A DNA stretch of 12,242 nucleotides from UPXZ01 sp964498765 (GTDB lineage Bacteria > Bacteroidota > Bacteroidia > Bacteroidales > Paludibacteraceae), in contig CAZCIU010000077.1 in the NCBI GenBank assembly GCA_964498765.1, positions 1-12,242 on the forward strand. Reading direction: 5' to 3'. A program made the position numbers and the translations under genes. The notes below the pieces were generated by a model. The model had not been told where the DNA came from, did not search any database, and saw nothing but the letters and a program-made list of their open reading frames with translations. Shown here in pieces: positions 1-7,070 of the stretch. Position 1 is the first letter of the stretch; each line of letters begins with the position of its first letter.

Positions 1-143
1 CTGCAAAACTTTTTGAACTGTTTTTTATGCTGAATTTGTAATAATTGGACTAAGCGGTTGAATATGTGAGGGATAAAATTAGGAAAAATTTGGACAATTA
101 TGAAAAAGAATTGAAACAATTCCAATTAATACCATATAGATAT

Positions 144-179
144 AAGGAAAAATCCTGCTTCATGACTGAAACAGGATTT
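144..179 (-). terminator. Intrinsic terminator of the alpha-amylase gene
   Basis: An inverted repeat lies just downstream of the amylase stop: AAATCCTG (150-157) pairs with CAGGATTT (172-179), and TTCA (159-162) pairs with TGAA (167-170), around the loop TGAC. The single mismatch (C158/A171 on the plus strand) becomes a G-U wobble on the minus-strand RNA, giving an unbroken 13-bp stem with a tetraloop followed by a U-rich stretch. This strand bias supports termination of minus-strand transcription. Confidence 0.75.
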
Positions 180-204
180 CAAACTACATATAATATATAG
201 TAAA

Positions 205-1680
205 TCAACAAGGCACCCACACGCTGACATTTCCGGCGGGGCAAGCAAAATTTCCCCAACCGTTCTCATCAATTGTAACTTTATGCTCAAACCGACCTAA
301 CAAATCATAAAATTCTTGTCCGGCATAATGCCCGCCGACCTCCATCGGTTTCTCGTAAGCGTCTTTATTACTTAATATTACCGCACAGCCTTGGTGCTCG
401 CCATCGCCTTCACGTGTCCAGCCAAGGCAGTTTGCATCTTCAAAATAATCCCGTTGCATTCCGTAGGCGTAATCTTTACGTGCTTTCAAAAGACCTTCGA
501 TGCCGTCCGTTTTATCCAAGAATATCTCGTATTCATTGCCATCAGCTCCGTGATCTTTGTAATGAGCACCAAACAAATCCGGATAAAAAATGCACGGATA
601 ACCATCCTGACGAAGCAAAATAAGCGCATAAGCCAACGGTTTGAACCATTTTTCCACCGGATCATCGAGCGATTGAAGCGGTTGTGTGTCGTGATTATCT
701 GTAACGGTCACGGCTAATTGCGGAATGGTATTTACCAGTGTTTCGTCAAAAATTTGTCGTAAATCGTAATTTGAGCCACTCACAGACGCTTTTCGGATAT
801 TATGATGAAACGACGAATCGAACAAGCTCATACTGCCTTTCGTTGCTTCGATGTATTTTAATAACAAATCCAACTGTCCCGGTGCCCAATATTCTCCAAC
901 CGCAAAAATATTTTCTCCTGTATTCTGGCGCAAATTATACAGCCATTCCTGATAAAATGTGGGTGACTGGTGCTTTACGGCATCCAAGCGCACGCCCGTA
1001 AATCCGACCGTATCATGATACCATTTTCCCCAATAATTCAATTCCTCTCTCACAAACGGGTTTCGATGCTCAATGTCGTTGTACATTAAATAATCGTAAT
1101 TGCCTTTTTCATCATCAATCATTTCTTCCCAACCATCGCCGTGGTCGTGGATGATCTGATAAATTGCGTCATCGTCGTCATTTTCAGCGTAATCCACTCC
1201 GGTAAAGCAATTAAAATCCCAGTTAAAATCAGAATATTTCGTTCCCCTTCCGGGAAAAGTAAACTTGGTATATGCCTCAATTTCAAATGGTTCACTCACG
1301 TTGTGCTGACGATTATTTTGGTCCACTTTTGTAACATGAAATCGCTCCTTCTCATCGCCGCCGGCTTTGTGATTAAGCACAATATCCACAATTGTGCCAA
1401 TTCCACGCTCTTTCAACGCGTTGATGGCTTCAATGTATTGCTCTTTTGTACCGTATTTCGTCGGGATGGTTCCTTTTTGATCAAATTCCCCCAAATCAAA
1501 CAAATCATAAGGATCATAACCGACCGAATATCCTCCGCCACTTGCTTTGTACGCAGGCGGAAGCCAAACGGATGTAATTCCTAACTCTTTCAAATAATCT
1601 GCTTGTTTTTTCACTTCTTCCCACAATTTTCCGTCTCCTTCGGAGTACCAATGGAAAAACTGTATCATTGTTCCGTTCAT
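205..1680 (-). CDS. Cytoplasmic alpha-amylase, GH13 (subfamily 5 type)
   Basis: Endo-acting hydrolase of alpha-1,4-glucan bonds in malto-oligosaccharides or glycogen. The 491-aa protein opens with MNGTMIQFFHWY, the usual beginning of the liquefying/cytoplasmic amylase group, and has no signal peptide, so it should act in the cytosol. All GH13 signature regions are visible: DIVLNH (99-104), GVRLDAVKH with nucleophile Asp233, VGEYW with acid/base Glu263, and TDNHD with transition-state Asp331. The long insertion between about 105 and 205, ending DYLMYND, is the calcium-binding B domain. A C-terminal beta domain fills roughly 395-491. The length matches the family. The gene lies 203 nt downstream of the sugar porter but behind that gene's terminator, so it probably has its own promoter, which I could not identify. 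The family call is firm; the exact subfamily rests on motif resemblance. Confidence 0.95.
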   Translation of the reverse strand: MNGTMIQFFHWYSEGDGKLWEEVKKQADYLKELGITSVWLPPAYKASGGGYSVGYDPYDLFDLGEFDQKGTIPTKYGTKEQYIEAINALKERGIGTIVDIVLNHKAGGDEKERFHVTKVDQNNRQHNVSEPFEIEAYTKFTFPGRGTKYSDFNWDFNCFTGVDYAENDDDDAIYQIIHDHGDGWEEMIDDEKGNYDYLMYNDIEHRNPFVREELNYWGKWYHDTVGFTGVRLDAVKHQSPTFYQEWLYNLRQNTGENIFAVGEYWAPGQLDLLLKYIEATKGSMSLFDSSFHHNIRKASVSGSNYDLRQIFDETLVNTIPQLAVTVTDNHDTQPLQSLDDPVEKWFKPLAYALILLRQDGYPCIFYPDLFGAHYKDHGADGNEYEIFLDKTDGIEGLLKARKDYAYGMQRDYFEDANCLGWTREGDGEHQGCAVILSNKDAYEKPMEVGGHYAGQEFYDLLGRFEHKVTIDENGWGNFACPAGNVSVWVPC

Positions 1681-1825
1681 ATATTAATGGTTTTGGTTAT
1701 GTAATTATTAACAAGCAAAACGCCATTTAGTTAGTCTAAAAGCATTAAAAAAGTATGACAACGAAGCCGTTTTTCTATAAAAACAGTCTTTAACTCCACA
1801 TTTTCAGGACGTTAATTTAAAATAG

Positions 1826-1859
1826 AAAAATCCATTTTCTTTTCAGAAAATGGACTTTT
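1826..1859 (-). terminator. Intrinsic terminator of the MFS porter gene
   Basis: A perfect 9-bp inverted repeat, TCCATTTTC (1831-1839) and GAAAATGGA (1846-1854), encloses a 6-nt loop. It is extended by A-run/T-run pairs; the intervening A1830/C1855 mismatch becomes a U-G wobble only in minus-strand RNA. On that strand the stem is followed by a U tract. It begins about 25 nt beyond the porter's stop codon. Confidence 0.8.
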
Positions 1860-1883
1860 CAAACCTATCTAATCTAATATTAA

Positions 1884-3341
1884 TTATTTTGCTTCTTTCA
1901 TCTTTTCGTTTTTTACAAACATCCACAGCACGCCCGATATCGCCAAAGTAATCATACAAATAGCAAAAACAACCGATTTATCCGCTGCATTATTTACCAC
2001 TTCGCCCATCTTGAAGCTGGCAACCATCTGCGGAAGTACTACGGAAAGATTGAAAATCCCCATGTAAAGTCCCATTTTGGTCTGATCCACTTTTTCGCTC
2101 ATAATGGCGAATGGCAGTGAAACCACCGAACCCCAACCGATACCGGCAATGGCAATAAATACATAATATAATAAAGGTGTATTTGCCAGGAAGAAAATTC
2201 CGCCGTAGCCAATCGCCATGATAAAAATTGCGATGTAGTGCGTTTTTACCATGCCGATTTTCTTTGCAATCGGATTAAGCACAAAAGCTGGCAACACGGC
2301 ACTCACCAAACTTAATATAAAGAATGCCAACGAATTAACCTTTCCGGCAGCATCGCCAAGTCCCATTTTTTCACTTAAAAAGAAAAATGCGTAAATAAAC
2401 ATCGTCTGCACGCCAACCCACGTAAACGAGTGAGCCAGAAGTACTTTTTGATATTCATTCGTGTTTTTTGGAAGACGAAGAGCATTCATCAATACCATAA
2501 TCCCGGTAATGATAAATACGGCCAAAGAGAATACTTCAACAACACCCAATTGGATGCCTCCCAAGTGAATTTTTACTGGGATATCTATTCCAAACAATTT
2601 AGAAATCAGCACGTAAACTCCATAAATCAAAAGTCCGGTCAGCGGGAAAAGCGAAATCAAAATATCTTTTCCGGTTGATGCATCGCCTTCTTTTTTGGTA
2701 TCGTCAGTATTAGCCAAATGCCTTGGTTCTTCAATCAAAAACGCCGGAATAATAGCCGTGAAAAGCGTAATGGCTGCTCCGATATAAATCAACGCCATAT
2801 TTCCCAAAATTCCGCCAATAAAATACGCCAACACCCCGAACGAGCCGGAAATGGTCTGCATCCAGGTGAAACCTTTGCCGCGTTCTTCCATCGTGGTACA
2901 GTCTGCCACCAGCGAACGCGTTGGGTTCATGCTCACATTGATAGACAGGTCGAGAAGCAACGCAACGATAATCGCGATAGCCATAAGGCCCTCTTTCGGG
3001 TCGTTTCCGCTGGCAAAAATGCTTTGGATAATGCCTAAATTCGGCAATGCAAGCAACATCAAAGCTGCCAGCAAACTTCCAATCACAATCCACGGACGGC
3101 GACGACCGCCCATAAACCACAGTTTATCCGAAATCAGCCCTACGATGGGTTGTGCGATAATTCCGGCAATGGGTCCGGCTGCCCACACAATTCCGATTTC
3201 GTGAATATCCAGCCCGTATTTGGTGGAAAGTATCCAGCTCAGTGCAGAAATCTGCACCGATAACGCAAATCCCATAGCTGTGGAAGGCAAACTCAACAGC
3301 ACGAAAAATGGATTTGATTTTCTTTTTTGTATGTCTAACAT
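1884..3341 (-). CDS. MFS sugar porter, SLC45/sucrose-maltose symporter-like
   Basis: A polytopic inner-membrane protein of 485 aa with about 12 hydrophobic segments, starting near residues 11-30 and ending near 455-475. After the second segment it carries DKLWFMGGRRRPW (72-84), the R-x-G-R-R-type cytoplasmic loop typical of plant sucrose transporters, animal SLC45 proteins and their bacterial maltose/sucrose relatives. Known members are proton-coupled disaccharide importers. The neighbouring cytosolic amylase suggests maltose or maltodextrin as substrate; this is inferred from context. The hydrophilic stretch around 205-225 (rich in D, K, E) fits the central cytoplasmic loop between the two halves. 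The ATG at 3341 gives a natural N-terminus; it lies inside a palindrome and next to a period-8 repeat, so the leader is unusual. No outer-membrane SusC/SusD pair is present in this window. Confidence 0.88.
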   Translation of the reverse strand: MLDIQKRKSNPFFVLLSLPSTAMGFALSVQISALSWILSTKYGLDIHEIGIVWAAGPIAGIIAQPIVGLISDKLWFMGGRRRPWIVIGSLLAALMLLALPNLGIIQSIFASGNDPKEGLMAIAIIVALLLDLSINVSMNPTRSLVADCTTMEERGKGFTWMQTISGSFGVLAYFIGGILGNMALIYIGAAITLFTAIIPAFLIEEPRHLANTDDTKKEGDASTGKDILISLFPLTGLLIYGVYVLISKLFGIDIPVKIHLGGIQLGVVEVFSLAVFIITGIMVLMNALRLPKNTNEYQKVLLAHSFTWVGVQTMFIYAFFFLSEKMGLGDAAGKVNSLAFFILSLVSAVLPAFVLNPIAKKIGMVKTHYIAIFIMAIGYGGIFFLANTPLLYYVFIAIAGIGWGSVVSLPFAIMSEKVDQTKMGLYMGIFNLSVVLPQMVASFKMGEVVNNAADKSVVFAICMITLAISGVLWMFVKNEKMKEAK

Positions 3342-3380
3342 GTTAGTAGTTGAATAGTTAATTTGTTAAGTAGTTGAGTA
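3342..3380. repeat. Degenerate period-8 tandem repeat upstream of the porter
   Basis: Octads beginning with GTT follow one another: GTTGAATA (3349-3356), GTTAATTT (3357-3364), GTTAAGTA (3365-3372), GTTGAGTA (3373-3380), preceded by a 7-nt unit GTTAGTA (3342-3348). The array starts one base after the start codon of the porter, so it would form the immediate 5' leader of its mRNA. Confidence 0.65.
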
Positions 3381-3849
3381 GTATTTTTTTTTGCAATGCT
3401 CAATGCGTACAGAATTCCCATCAGACGGACTGTCGAAAGGCACATTTACTTATACTAATTGAATATGATTATTTCCTGCAATGTTAGTTATTTTAAAATA
3501 AATAGAAATCAGGATTTTGAAAATTAAAAACAAAACAGCAGTGCAAACGTTTGAAATTGAGAAAATATCTGAACTCCCGAAATAATCGGGACTATAATGA
3601 TTTACGTGATTATAAAAATGAAAAAAGTGTCTAATGACACCTTGGTATGTATTGACTTTTTCGAAAAACATATGAATGACTGCTTTTCTTATCATATGGT
3701 ATAATGTTCATACATCATCTTGCTACTTTACACAAGCGGAATTTTTTTAGCACTAAACTTCATTAAATGCACAAAACTTAAATTTTGCACTTCACAGCCA
3801 AAGAAGTATAAGACACTCACTTTTGCAAAATGGATATTGTGGCAGTTTT
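3381..3849. other. Spacer without a convincing gene, palindrome-rich
   Basis: No supported coding region. An open minus-strand frame of 81 codons at 3450-3695 is low in complexity, has no recognisable domain and runs through several palindromes, so I do not call it. Visible structure: CAAACGTTTG (3544-3553), TCCCGA-AATAA-TCGGGA (3575-3591), GTGTC-TAAT-GACAC (3627-3640), an imperfect AT-rich dyad around 3768-3789, and TTTTGCAAAA (3821-3830). I saw no TAnnTTTG promoter for the porter here. Confidence 0.6.
3544..3553. promoter_or_regulatory. Possible LacI-family operator upstream of the porter
   Basis: The perfect 10-bp palindrome CAAACGTTTG has the central CG and A/T flanks (AAACGTTT) typical of LacI/CcpA-type operators. 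It lies about 200 bp upstream of the sugar porter. A 10-bp palindrome is expected by chance several times in a window this size, so the call rests on form and location and is weak. Confidence 0.3.
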
Positions 3850-4440
3850 TTACCCTACTCCATAGTAGTTATCCAAAAAGTCTCTAATATCAGTCAACGT
3901 TTCTAATTCTTCCATAAAATATTGTGCTTCACTCGTATTGTAGAACTCAAATGCAGTAATTTTTTTAACACAGTCATACTCTCCAATTAGATTATCGAGA
4001 AGCATCAAGCAACCATAACCAACTTCGCCTCTGTTTTCCTCCGTTAAAATGTCAGAAAAGATTTGAATATATAGATTGTTTTCTTCTCGCAGTGCTCGAA
4101 ACCAAACGGTCTTTGGGTCGAGAGTAATTTCTTTTACTTTAATAGTTATACTATTTATCTTTTCTCTCTGAACAGGTTGTCTGAAAGCAACGAAGTCCCA
4201 TTTGTCAATTTTAGGTGCATGTTTTATTATCTCTTTTACTATCTCGAAATTATCTTCAATTCCATCAGCCGAGATAGTCATAATTATTACGTTACCATTT
4301 TTCTCAAACTCGACAGCAAGTCCAGTTTGAATTTTTCTTAATTCTATTAACACTTTGTCTATTAAGCCATAGTCTCCGTCTGTAATCCTTTCTAATTTAA
4401 ACTGTTGGTTTGTAAACCATTCCCAGAATTGTATAATCAT
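3850..4440 (-). CDS. Uncharacterised FWxWF-start protein, about 196 aa
   Basis: I do not recognise a function. The soluble, acidic-looking protein has no signal peptide or membrane segment. With the ATG at 4440 it begins MIIQFWEWF, followed by VIIMTISADG (51-60), APKIDKW (75-81), AFRQP (85-89), VWF (112-114) and a LLDNLIGEYD segment near 147-156. From memory this pattern (N-terminal FWxWF, an ISADG strand, APKxxxW, AFxP) recurs in a widespread family of uncharacterised bacterial proteins of roughly 180-200 aa. The frame is open further upstream to a GTG at 4527, but that GTG lies inside a REP-like palindrome and the extra 29 residues look unrelated to the family, so I prefer the ATG, which follows an A-rich AAAGAAAAT. 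The DNA looks more AT-rich than neighbouring housekeeping genes, which could mean acquisition by transfer. It stands alone between two long spacers. Confidence 0.75.
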   Translation of the reverse strand: MIIQFWEWFTNQQFKLERITDGDYGLIDKVLIELRKIQTGLAVEFEKNGNVIIMTISADGIEDNFEIVKEIIKHAPKIDKWDFVAFRQPVQREKINSITIKVKEITLDPKTVWFRALREENNLYIQIFSDILTEENRGEVGYGCLMLLDNLIGEYDCVKKITAFEFYNTSEAQYFMEELETLTDIRDFLDNYYGVG

Positions 4441-4510
4441 ATTTTCTTTATCATCACTTTTCTTGATAGCACTAACATGTCTACTTAAATTGCCCACATC
4501 TTCATTATTT

Positions 4511-4531
4511 GGTTCGGTGCTACGCACCTTT
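4511..4531 (+). repeat. REP-like palindrome, copy 1
   Basis: The sequence reads GGTTCGGTGCTACGCACC followed by TTT. GGTGC (4516-4520) and GCACC (4524-4528) form a GC-rich stem around TAC. It lies just upstream of the 196-aa gene and would fold in its 5' leader. It matches the reverse complement of copy 3 at 20 of 21 positions. Confidence 0.7.
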
Positions 4532-4547
4532 ATATATCATAAAAACT

Positions 4548-4555
4548 CAAAGCTA
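4548..4555 (-). promoter_or_regulatory. Possible -7 box for the 196-aa gene
   Basis: Read on the minus strand the site is TAGCTTTG, a full match to the Bacteroidota -7 consensus TAnnTTTG. It lies about 110 nt upstream of the ATG at 4440. No TTG is seen at the -33 position. If it is used, the transcript would begin just before REP-like copy 1. Confidence 0.35.
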
Positions 4556-4557
4556 CC

Positions 4558-4582
4558 AATAGTTCAGTGCTACGCACCTATT
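4558..4582 (+). repeat. REP-like palindrome, copy 2
   Basis: GTGC-TAC-GCAC (4567-4577) is the same core as copy 1 with one changed outer base. It is flanked by AATAG (4558-4562) and CTATT (4578-4582), which extend the stem with a 4-nt bulge. The orientation is the same as copy 1. Confidence 0.6.
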
Positions 4583-4637
4583 TGATTAAAAAGCTTCGTA
4601 GTAGCATACTATTTGCTGTTAATATTCCATTTTGAGA

Positions 4638-4658
4638 AAAGGTGCGTAGCACCGATCC
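4638..4658 (-). repeat. REP-like palindrome, copy 3 (inverted); possible engB terminator
   Basis: On the minus strand it reads GGATCGGTGCTACGCACC then TTTTCTC. The GC-rich stem followed by a short U tract lies about 75-95 nt downstream of the engB stop, so it could also act as a terminator for that gene. Copies 1 and 3 together form an inverted pair with copy 2 between them. Confidence 0.65.
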
Positions 4659-4734
4659 ATGGCTTCCTCTTTCAATAGATAAAAATGTTACGTCAACCTA
4701 CCAATGGATGCTGAATAAAATCGATACACAGAAT

Positions 4735-5337
4735 TTACCCAAACAATTCCCTATTCAGACCATCAATATACTCCAACAACTCTTCCCTACCCTGTTTATT
4801 TTCGCTCGAAGTAAGGAAAATCGGCGGCAATTCTTCCCAGCTTTCCAGCAGTTTTTCTTTGTAGGCTTCCACGTTGGCATTGCCGCGCGTAGGTGATTGC
4901 TTGTCCATTTTAGTGAAAACGATAGAAAACGGAATGCCGCTCACGCCAAGCCATTCCATAAATTCAAGGTCAATTTGCTGCGGCTCGTGGCGACTGTCAA
5001 TCAACACAAAAAGATTAGTAAGTTGCTCACGCATAAGGATGTAACTCTCTATAATTCGTTTGAGCTGTTCGCGCTGTTGCTTGCTGCTTCGGGCGTATCC
5101 ATATCCCGGCAAGTCCACCAGATACCACGAATTATTGATCCAGAAATGATTTATTAGCAACGTTTTCCCCGGTTTTCCGGAAGTCATCGCCAAGCCTCGT
5201 TTGGCGGTAAGCATATTGATAAGGGAAGATTTTCCCACGTTGGAACGCCCGATAAAAGCGTATTCCGGATAATTTCCGGCAGGGCATTTCCGATAATCGG
5301 TATTGCTGATTGAGAATTCGGCTGTTTTTATTTCCAT
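4735..5337 (-). CDS. engB: Ribosome-biogenesis GTPase EngB (YihA/YsxC)
   Basis: A small GTPase of the TrmE-Era-EngA-EngB-Septin class, needed for assembly of the large ribosomal subunit and acting in the cytosol. All G motifs are intact in the 200-aa protein: G1 GRSNVGKS (30-37), the G2 threonine at the end of GKPGKT (54-59), G3 DLPGYG (75-80), G4 TKMD (142-145) and G5 SSE (177-179). The length is normal for the family. The gene lies on the same strand as the symporter upstream, separated by 77 nt largely made of period-8 repeats; the two could be co-transcribed. No separate promoter is apparent. Confidence 0.97.
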   Translation of the reverse strand: MEIKTAEFSISNTDYRKCPAGNYPEYAFIGRSNVGKSSLINMLTAKRGLAMTSGKPGKTLLINHFWINNSWYLVDLPGYGYARSSKQQREQLKRIIESYILMREQLTNLFVLIDSRHEPQQIDLEFMEWLGVSGIPFSIVFTKMDKQSPTRGNANVEAYKEKLLESWEELPPIFLTSSENKQGREELLEYIDGLNRELFG

Positions 5338-5342
5338 GTTTT

Positions 5343-5382
5343 AGTTGACAGGTTGACAAGTTTACGAGTTTACAAGTACACA
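5343..5382. repeat. Period-8 tandem repeat between the symporter and engB
   Basis: Five consecutive octads are seen: AGTTGACA, GGTTGACA, AGTTTACG, AGTTTACA, AGTACACA. The array ends a few bases from the engB start codon and would form its leader. Confidence 0.75.
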
Positions 5383-5412
5383 AAAAAGCAATGCGAGCAA
5401 AACGGATTATTA

Positions 5413-5445
5413 GTTTACTCGTTATCTTTGTTTACTTGTTTACTC
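5413..5445. repeat. Period-8 repeat overlapping the symporter 3' end
   Basis: The units are GTTTACTC (5413-5420), GTTATCTT (5421-5428), one extra T, GTTTACTT (5430-5437) and GTTTACTC (5438-5445). On the minus strand this DNA encodes the last residues of the symporter (SKQVNKDNE) and its stop codon. Confidence 0.7.
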
Positions 5446-6872
5446 AAATACAATCCCACAAAAGTAAGCAATCCATTTAACATAAGCAATTCATAGCCAA
5501 AAGAATATCCCCAATATTTTTTGCTGACGAAGTTCAATGCGTAGCAAATAACAGGCGAAAAAACGGCGATATACGGCACCGCTTTATCGTTGGTTTTCAT
5601 TTTGGTAAATAATCCGAACGCGTACAATCCCAGCAGCGGGCCGTACGTGTACGAAACGATGGTATAAATGGCATCGATGATGCTTTTGTCGTTTATTTCT
5701 TTGAATATAAGTATGATAGCGATAAATGACACTGAAATCAAGATGTGGATTTTTCGGCGGATTTTAACCGCTTTTTGTTCATCGTTCAGTTTTTCAATTC
5801 CCAAAATATCGACTGAAAAGGAAGTTGTGAGTGCAGCCAAGGCCGAATCGGCGCTGGAAAATGCGGCGGCAATAATTCCAATCACAAACAGCACATAAAC
5901 CGTATTTCCAAGGTATTGCGTAGCAAAAAGCGGCAGAATTTCATCCGAAGTCGGCGGAAGTGCAATGCCGTTTTGAGCGGCAAGCATCAGCAACATCGCG
6001 CCCAGCGTGAGAAATAGAAAATTAATCGGCACAAAGGCAATCCCGTACCAATACATATTTTTTTGCGCGTCTTTCAGCGTGCGGATAGTCAGATTTTTCT
6101 GCATCATATCCTGATCCAGACCCGTCATCACGATGGGAATAAACACGCCGCTCAAAAACTGTTTCCAGAAATTTTGTCGGCTTTGCCAGTCGTCAAACAC
6201 GAAAACATCGGTCATCGGGCTGCTTTTTAGCGTAGCAAAAATTTCGGCAGCCGGCAGATTGATACGTTGCATTACCTGAAAAATAATCAGCACCAAAGCT
6301 GCAATCATTATTAACGTCTGGATGGTGTCCGTCCAAATAACCGTTTTGATGCCGCTGCGATGTGTATATAGCCAGATTAAAATAATCGTGCAACAAACGG
6401 TCAGCCAAAACGGAACGTTCCAAGCATTGAAAACGGTTTGTTGTAAAATCAGTGCCACAATGTACAGCCGAGCCGAAGCACCGATGGTTTTACCAAGCAG
6501 AAAAAAGGATGCACCGGTTTTGTAGGTTCTGCGCCCAAAACGTTCGTCCAGATAGGTGTAAATAGTGGTAAGATTGAGTTTGTAATAAAGCGGCAGAAGT
6601 ACTTTGGCGATGACTATGTAGCCGAAGAAAAACCCCAGCACCATTTGCATATAGCCAAAACTGATTTCGCGCACCATTCCCGGTACGGACACAAACGTAA
6701 CGCCCGAAATGGACGTACCAATCATCCCGATAGCCACCACCCACCACGGCGATTGGCGGTCGGCACAGAAAAACGCGTCGTTGCCGGTGCTTTTTCTACT
6801 CACAAAATGTGAAATAAGCAACAACACGGTAAAATACGCGACAATTATTATAAGTACGGAATAGCTTTGCAT
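5415..6872 (-). CDS. Sodium:solute symporter (SSS family)
   Basis: A polytopic membrane protein of the SSS family (TC 2.A.21), importing an unknown solute with sodium. With the ATG at 6872 it has 485 aa and about 13 hydrophobic segments. Family hallmarks are the early IGTSISGVTFVSVPG segment (51-65) and AAAFSSADSAL (335-345), whose paired serines match the TM8 sodium-site residues of the family. LDQDMMQKN near 252-260 is another conserved stretch. The frame extends upstream to a TTG at 6893, but that codon overlaps a promoter -7 box, so the ATG is chosen. The C-terminal tail SKQVNKDNE is encoded by period-8 repeat DNA. The gene is divergent from recR and upstream of engB. The substrate cannot be told from sequence or context. 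Confidence 0.92.
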   Translation of the reverse strand: MQSYSVLIIIVAYFTVLLLISHFVSRKSTGNDAFFCADRQSPWWVVAIGMIGTSISGVTFVSVPGMVREISFGYMQMVLGFFFGYIVIAKVLLPLYYKLNLTTIYTYLDERFGRRTYKTGASFFLLGKTIGASARLYIVALILQQTVFNAWNVPFWLTVCCTIILIWLYTHRSGIKTVIWTDTIQTLIMIAALVLIIFQVMQRINLPAAEIFATLKSSPMTDVFVFDDWQSRQNFWKQFLSGVFIPIVMTGLDQDMMQKNLTIRTLKDAQKNMYWYGIAFVPINFLFLTLGAMLLMLAAQNGIALPPTSDEILPLFATQYLGNTVYVLFVIGIIAAAFSSADSALAALTTSFSVDILGIEKLNDEQKAVKIRRKIHILISVSFIAIILIFKEINDKSIIDAIYTIVSYTYGPLLGLYAFGLFTKMKTNDKAVPYIAVFSPVICYALNFVSKKYWGYSFGYELLMLNGLLTFVGLYLSKQVNKDNE

Positions 6873-6890
6873 CAGTTGATTTTTGAGGTG

Positions 6891-6898
6891 CAAAGGTA
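6891..6898 (-). promoter_or_regulatory. -7 promoter box of the symporter gene
   Basis: Minus-strand TACCTTTG fits the Bacteroidota -7 consensus TAnnTTTG and ends 18 nt upstream of the ATG at 6872, giving a leader of a dozen or so bases. No TTG is seen at -33. Confidence 0.55.
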
Positions 6899-6906
6899 GT
6901 TTTTAA

Positions 6907-6934
6907 AATTAGAAGGTAGAAATTAGAAGGTAGA
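6907..6934. repeat. Period-7/14 repeat in the symporter-recR divergent spacer
   Basis: AATTAGA and AGGTAGA heptads alternate twice, giving two exact 14-bp copies. Read on the other strand the heptads are of the TTCTAAY type found on both sides of the assembly gap at 8722. Confidence 0.75.
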
Positions 6935-7040
6935 AAAAGTGGATAGACGAGTTAGTGAAACCAGAATTTAACAAAGTCTTAATTCATGTTAGAAAAAACA
7001 TCTCACAGTACACAAATACTAAAAATCTACATTTTTTCTC

Positions 7041-7048
7041 TATCTTTG
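7041..7048 (+). promoter_or_regulatory. -7 promoter box of the recR operon
   Basis: TATCTTTG fits TAnnTTTG exactly and ends 22 nt before the recR ATG, giving a short leader. A -33 TTG is not evident. It is divergent from the symporter promoter. Confidence 0.55.
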
Positions 7049-7070
7049 CAGTTAATTTCCAAAAAGCTAA

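Noticed and set aside
108..122. GAATTG-AAA-CAATTC, containing ATTGAAAC as in many CRISPR repeat ends
   Set aside because: It occurs once only, with no spaced copies, so there is no CRISPR array; it is a short dyad in an AT-rich spacer.
391..1584. Several plus-strand frames opposite the amylase gene
   Set aside because: The minus strand carries all four GH13 motifs in one frame; the opposite frames have no domain and are shadows.
2731..3120. Out-of-frame 129-codon minus-strand frame inside the porter gene
   Set aside because: It is a shadow of the porter coding sequence, which has clear membrane segments and a family motif in its own frame.
3335..3346. Perfect 12-bp palindrome CTAACATGTTAG over the porter start codon
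   Set aside because: About three palindromes of this length are expected by chance in a window this size, and half of it is made by the neighbouring octad repeat.
3450..3695. Minus-strand open frame of 81 codons between the porter and the 196-aa gene
   Set aside because: Composition is irregular, no domain is recognisable, and the frame runs through several palindromes in a spacer; it looks like a chance frame in AT-rich DNA.
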